Below, one piece after another: positions 63,234 to 64,000 of a stretch of DNA of 64,000 nt. The notes beneath the pieces are model-generated. The model worked only from the letters and a program-made list of their open reading frames with translations, was not told the origin of the DNA and made no database searches. The DNA is from Halorussus aquaticus (GTDB lineage Archaea; Halobacteriota; Halobacteria; Halobacteriales; Haladaptataceae), in assembly GCF_024218795.1 (NCBI RefSeq), contig NZ_CP100400.1:3286001-3350000 (forward strand), given 5' to 3'. Every line of letters begins with the position of its first letter. Positions within the stretch are counted from its first letter, which is position 1. The position numbers were made by a program, and so were the translations under genes.

Positions 63234-64000
63234 TCAGTCGCCGACAGTCCCTGCCTCGGCCAGCGCGTCCTCGTAGTAGCTCAGCGGGTGCGAAATCGAG
63301 TCGCACCGGGCGTCCGCGGTCGGGTCCTCCTCGTCGGCGACGGGGCACTCGTCGTAGGCCTGCATCGTCTCGCAGGACGGCGGGGCGTACTGCGCGCCCG
63401 ACTCGTCGCCGACGCGGTCGGCCCGGTAGCGGACCGCCGTCGCCGCCGTGTCGCTGTCCACGCCGCAGAGCGCGAGCAGTTCGTCGGTGTCGGCGTTGGC
63501 GCTCGTCAGGAACGAGACCAGCGCGAACTCCGCGTGGTCCGAGAGGCTCTCGCCCGCCTGCGCTCGCTCCATCAGCGACGCGACGCACGGCGGGAAGCAC
63601 TCGGGCGCGAGGACGTCGATGTCGGGCGAGATATCGACCTCCGAGAAGGTGTCCTCCAGTCGGGCCACCTCGTCGGTCAGTCCCTCCCGAATCTCGTCGG
63701 GGACGGCGGTCGGGAGGCCCGCAGCGACGCGCTGGCGGACCGCCTCCCGGAGGAGTTCGTGGAGTTCCGTCTCCGTGATTTTGACCGTCCCGTCGGCCAA
63801 CTGCCGGGTGGCGAGCGTCCACGACTCGCCGCCGAGGTTCGACGACAGCGTGAGGTACTTGCCGACCGCGATTCGGTAGCCGTCGCCGTCGGCCGTCTCC
63901 GCCACGTCGCCCGAGAGGTCGAACTCCGCGAGGAGCGCGTCGAGCGAAATCGCCTTGTCGGCCGTACTCTTCAGGCCGTCGTCGGGGTTCCGGAAGTCGT
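63234..64000 (-). CDS. priL: DNA primase large subunit PriL, C-terminal part (runs off the window)
   Basis: The frame is open to the right edge (64000), so the N-terminal part of the gene is missing. 255 codons are visible. The C-terminal Fe-S domain is clear: SDIDVLAPECFPPCVASLM and YAPPSCETMQAYDECP, with cysteines in the family positions, and HPLSYYEDAL at the end. PriL stabilises and directs the catalytic PriS during RNA primer synthesis. An apparent start at 63905 (GTG) is internal; in-frame sequence before it reads STADKAISLDALLAEFDLSG, typical of PriL. Confidence 0.9.
   Translation of the reverse strand, partial: DFRNPDDGLKSTADKAISLDALLAEFDLSGDVAETADGDGYRIAVGKYLTLSSNLGGESWTLATRQLADGTVKITETELHELLREAVRQRVAAGLPTAVPDEIREGLTDEVARLEDTFSEVDISPDIDVLAPECFPPCVASLMERAQAGESLSDHAEFALVSFLTSANADTDELLALCGVDSDTAATAVRYRADRVGDESGAQYAPPSCETMQAYDECPVADEEDPTADARCDSISHPLSYYEDALAEAGTVGD

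Noticed and set aside
63234..63905. Complete 223-aa gene
   Set aside because: The frame stays open to the window edge and the upstream residues match PriL, so the visible start is internal.

Overview
The window is a stretch of high-GC archaeal chromosome from a halophilic euryarchaeon (class Halobacteria). The evidence is strong C/G third-position bias, very acidic proteins, leaderless AT-rich promoters about 25-30 nt before start codons, Tat-type exported proteins, and an archaeal information-processing set (TBP, aIF1A, L40e, thermosome, PriL, Hjc, Rio1, Dim2-like KH protein, Trm1, TrmG10, Tsr3, RNase Z). Genus cannot be fixed by eye. About 64 protein genes are supported. I saw no rRNA, tRNA or CRISPR array, and no obvious insertion sequence.

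Layout. 0-6 kb: a degenerate acyl-CoA-synthetase-like gene paired with a carotenoid oxygenase, a glutamine amidotransferase, an HPP membrane protein, a small HTH-type protein and a glutaryl-CoA dehydrogenase. 6-13 kb: Tsr3, a secreted beta-helix protein, L40e, MazG, an MBL hydrolase and DUF99, then a single strikingly AT-rich gene (10996-11910) with a HEPN-like R-x4-H motif, then a family-4 uracil-DNA glycosylase. 13-18 kb: a Tat-exported PQQ-propeller/pseudokinase receptor and a phnDCE-type ABC importer. 18-28 kb: hisH, a SWIM-type protein, trm1, BrkB, PAP2, the divergent glnA/lrp pair with an inverted-repeat operator, a Bat-type regulator and the thermosome. 28-38 kb: translation and RNA processing (KH protein, trpS, rio1, aIF1A, tyrS), a DUF460 protein and several membrane proteins. 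38-45 kb: surface and secreted proteins (5'-nucleotidase, PKD-like, Thr/Glu-repeat glycoprotein-like, DUF4382 lipoprotein) around RNase Z. 45-64 kb: rfc-like clamp loader, thioesterase, trmG10/tbp divergent pair, hisG, threonine synthase-like enzyme, a dead M48-like membrane protein, SAH/5'-deoxyadenosine deaminase and AdoHcy hydrolase, a hydrolase, RidA, an FAD monooxygenase, Hjc, a second SWIM protein and the C-terminal part of PriL running off the right edge.

Themes. Several proteins keep a fold but have lost catalytic residues (acyl-CoA synthetase at 21, pseudokinase at 12960, M48-like at 52860). The most foreign-looking locus is the HEPN-like orphan. The SAH deaminase and ahcY genes probably both clear S-adenosylhomocysteine. 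Convergent genes are packed extremely tightly, with three pairs having touching or overlapping stop codons.
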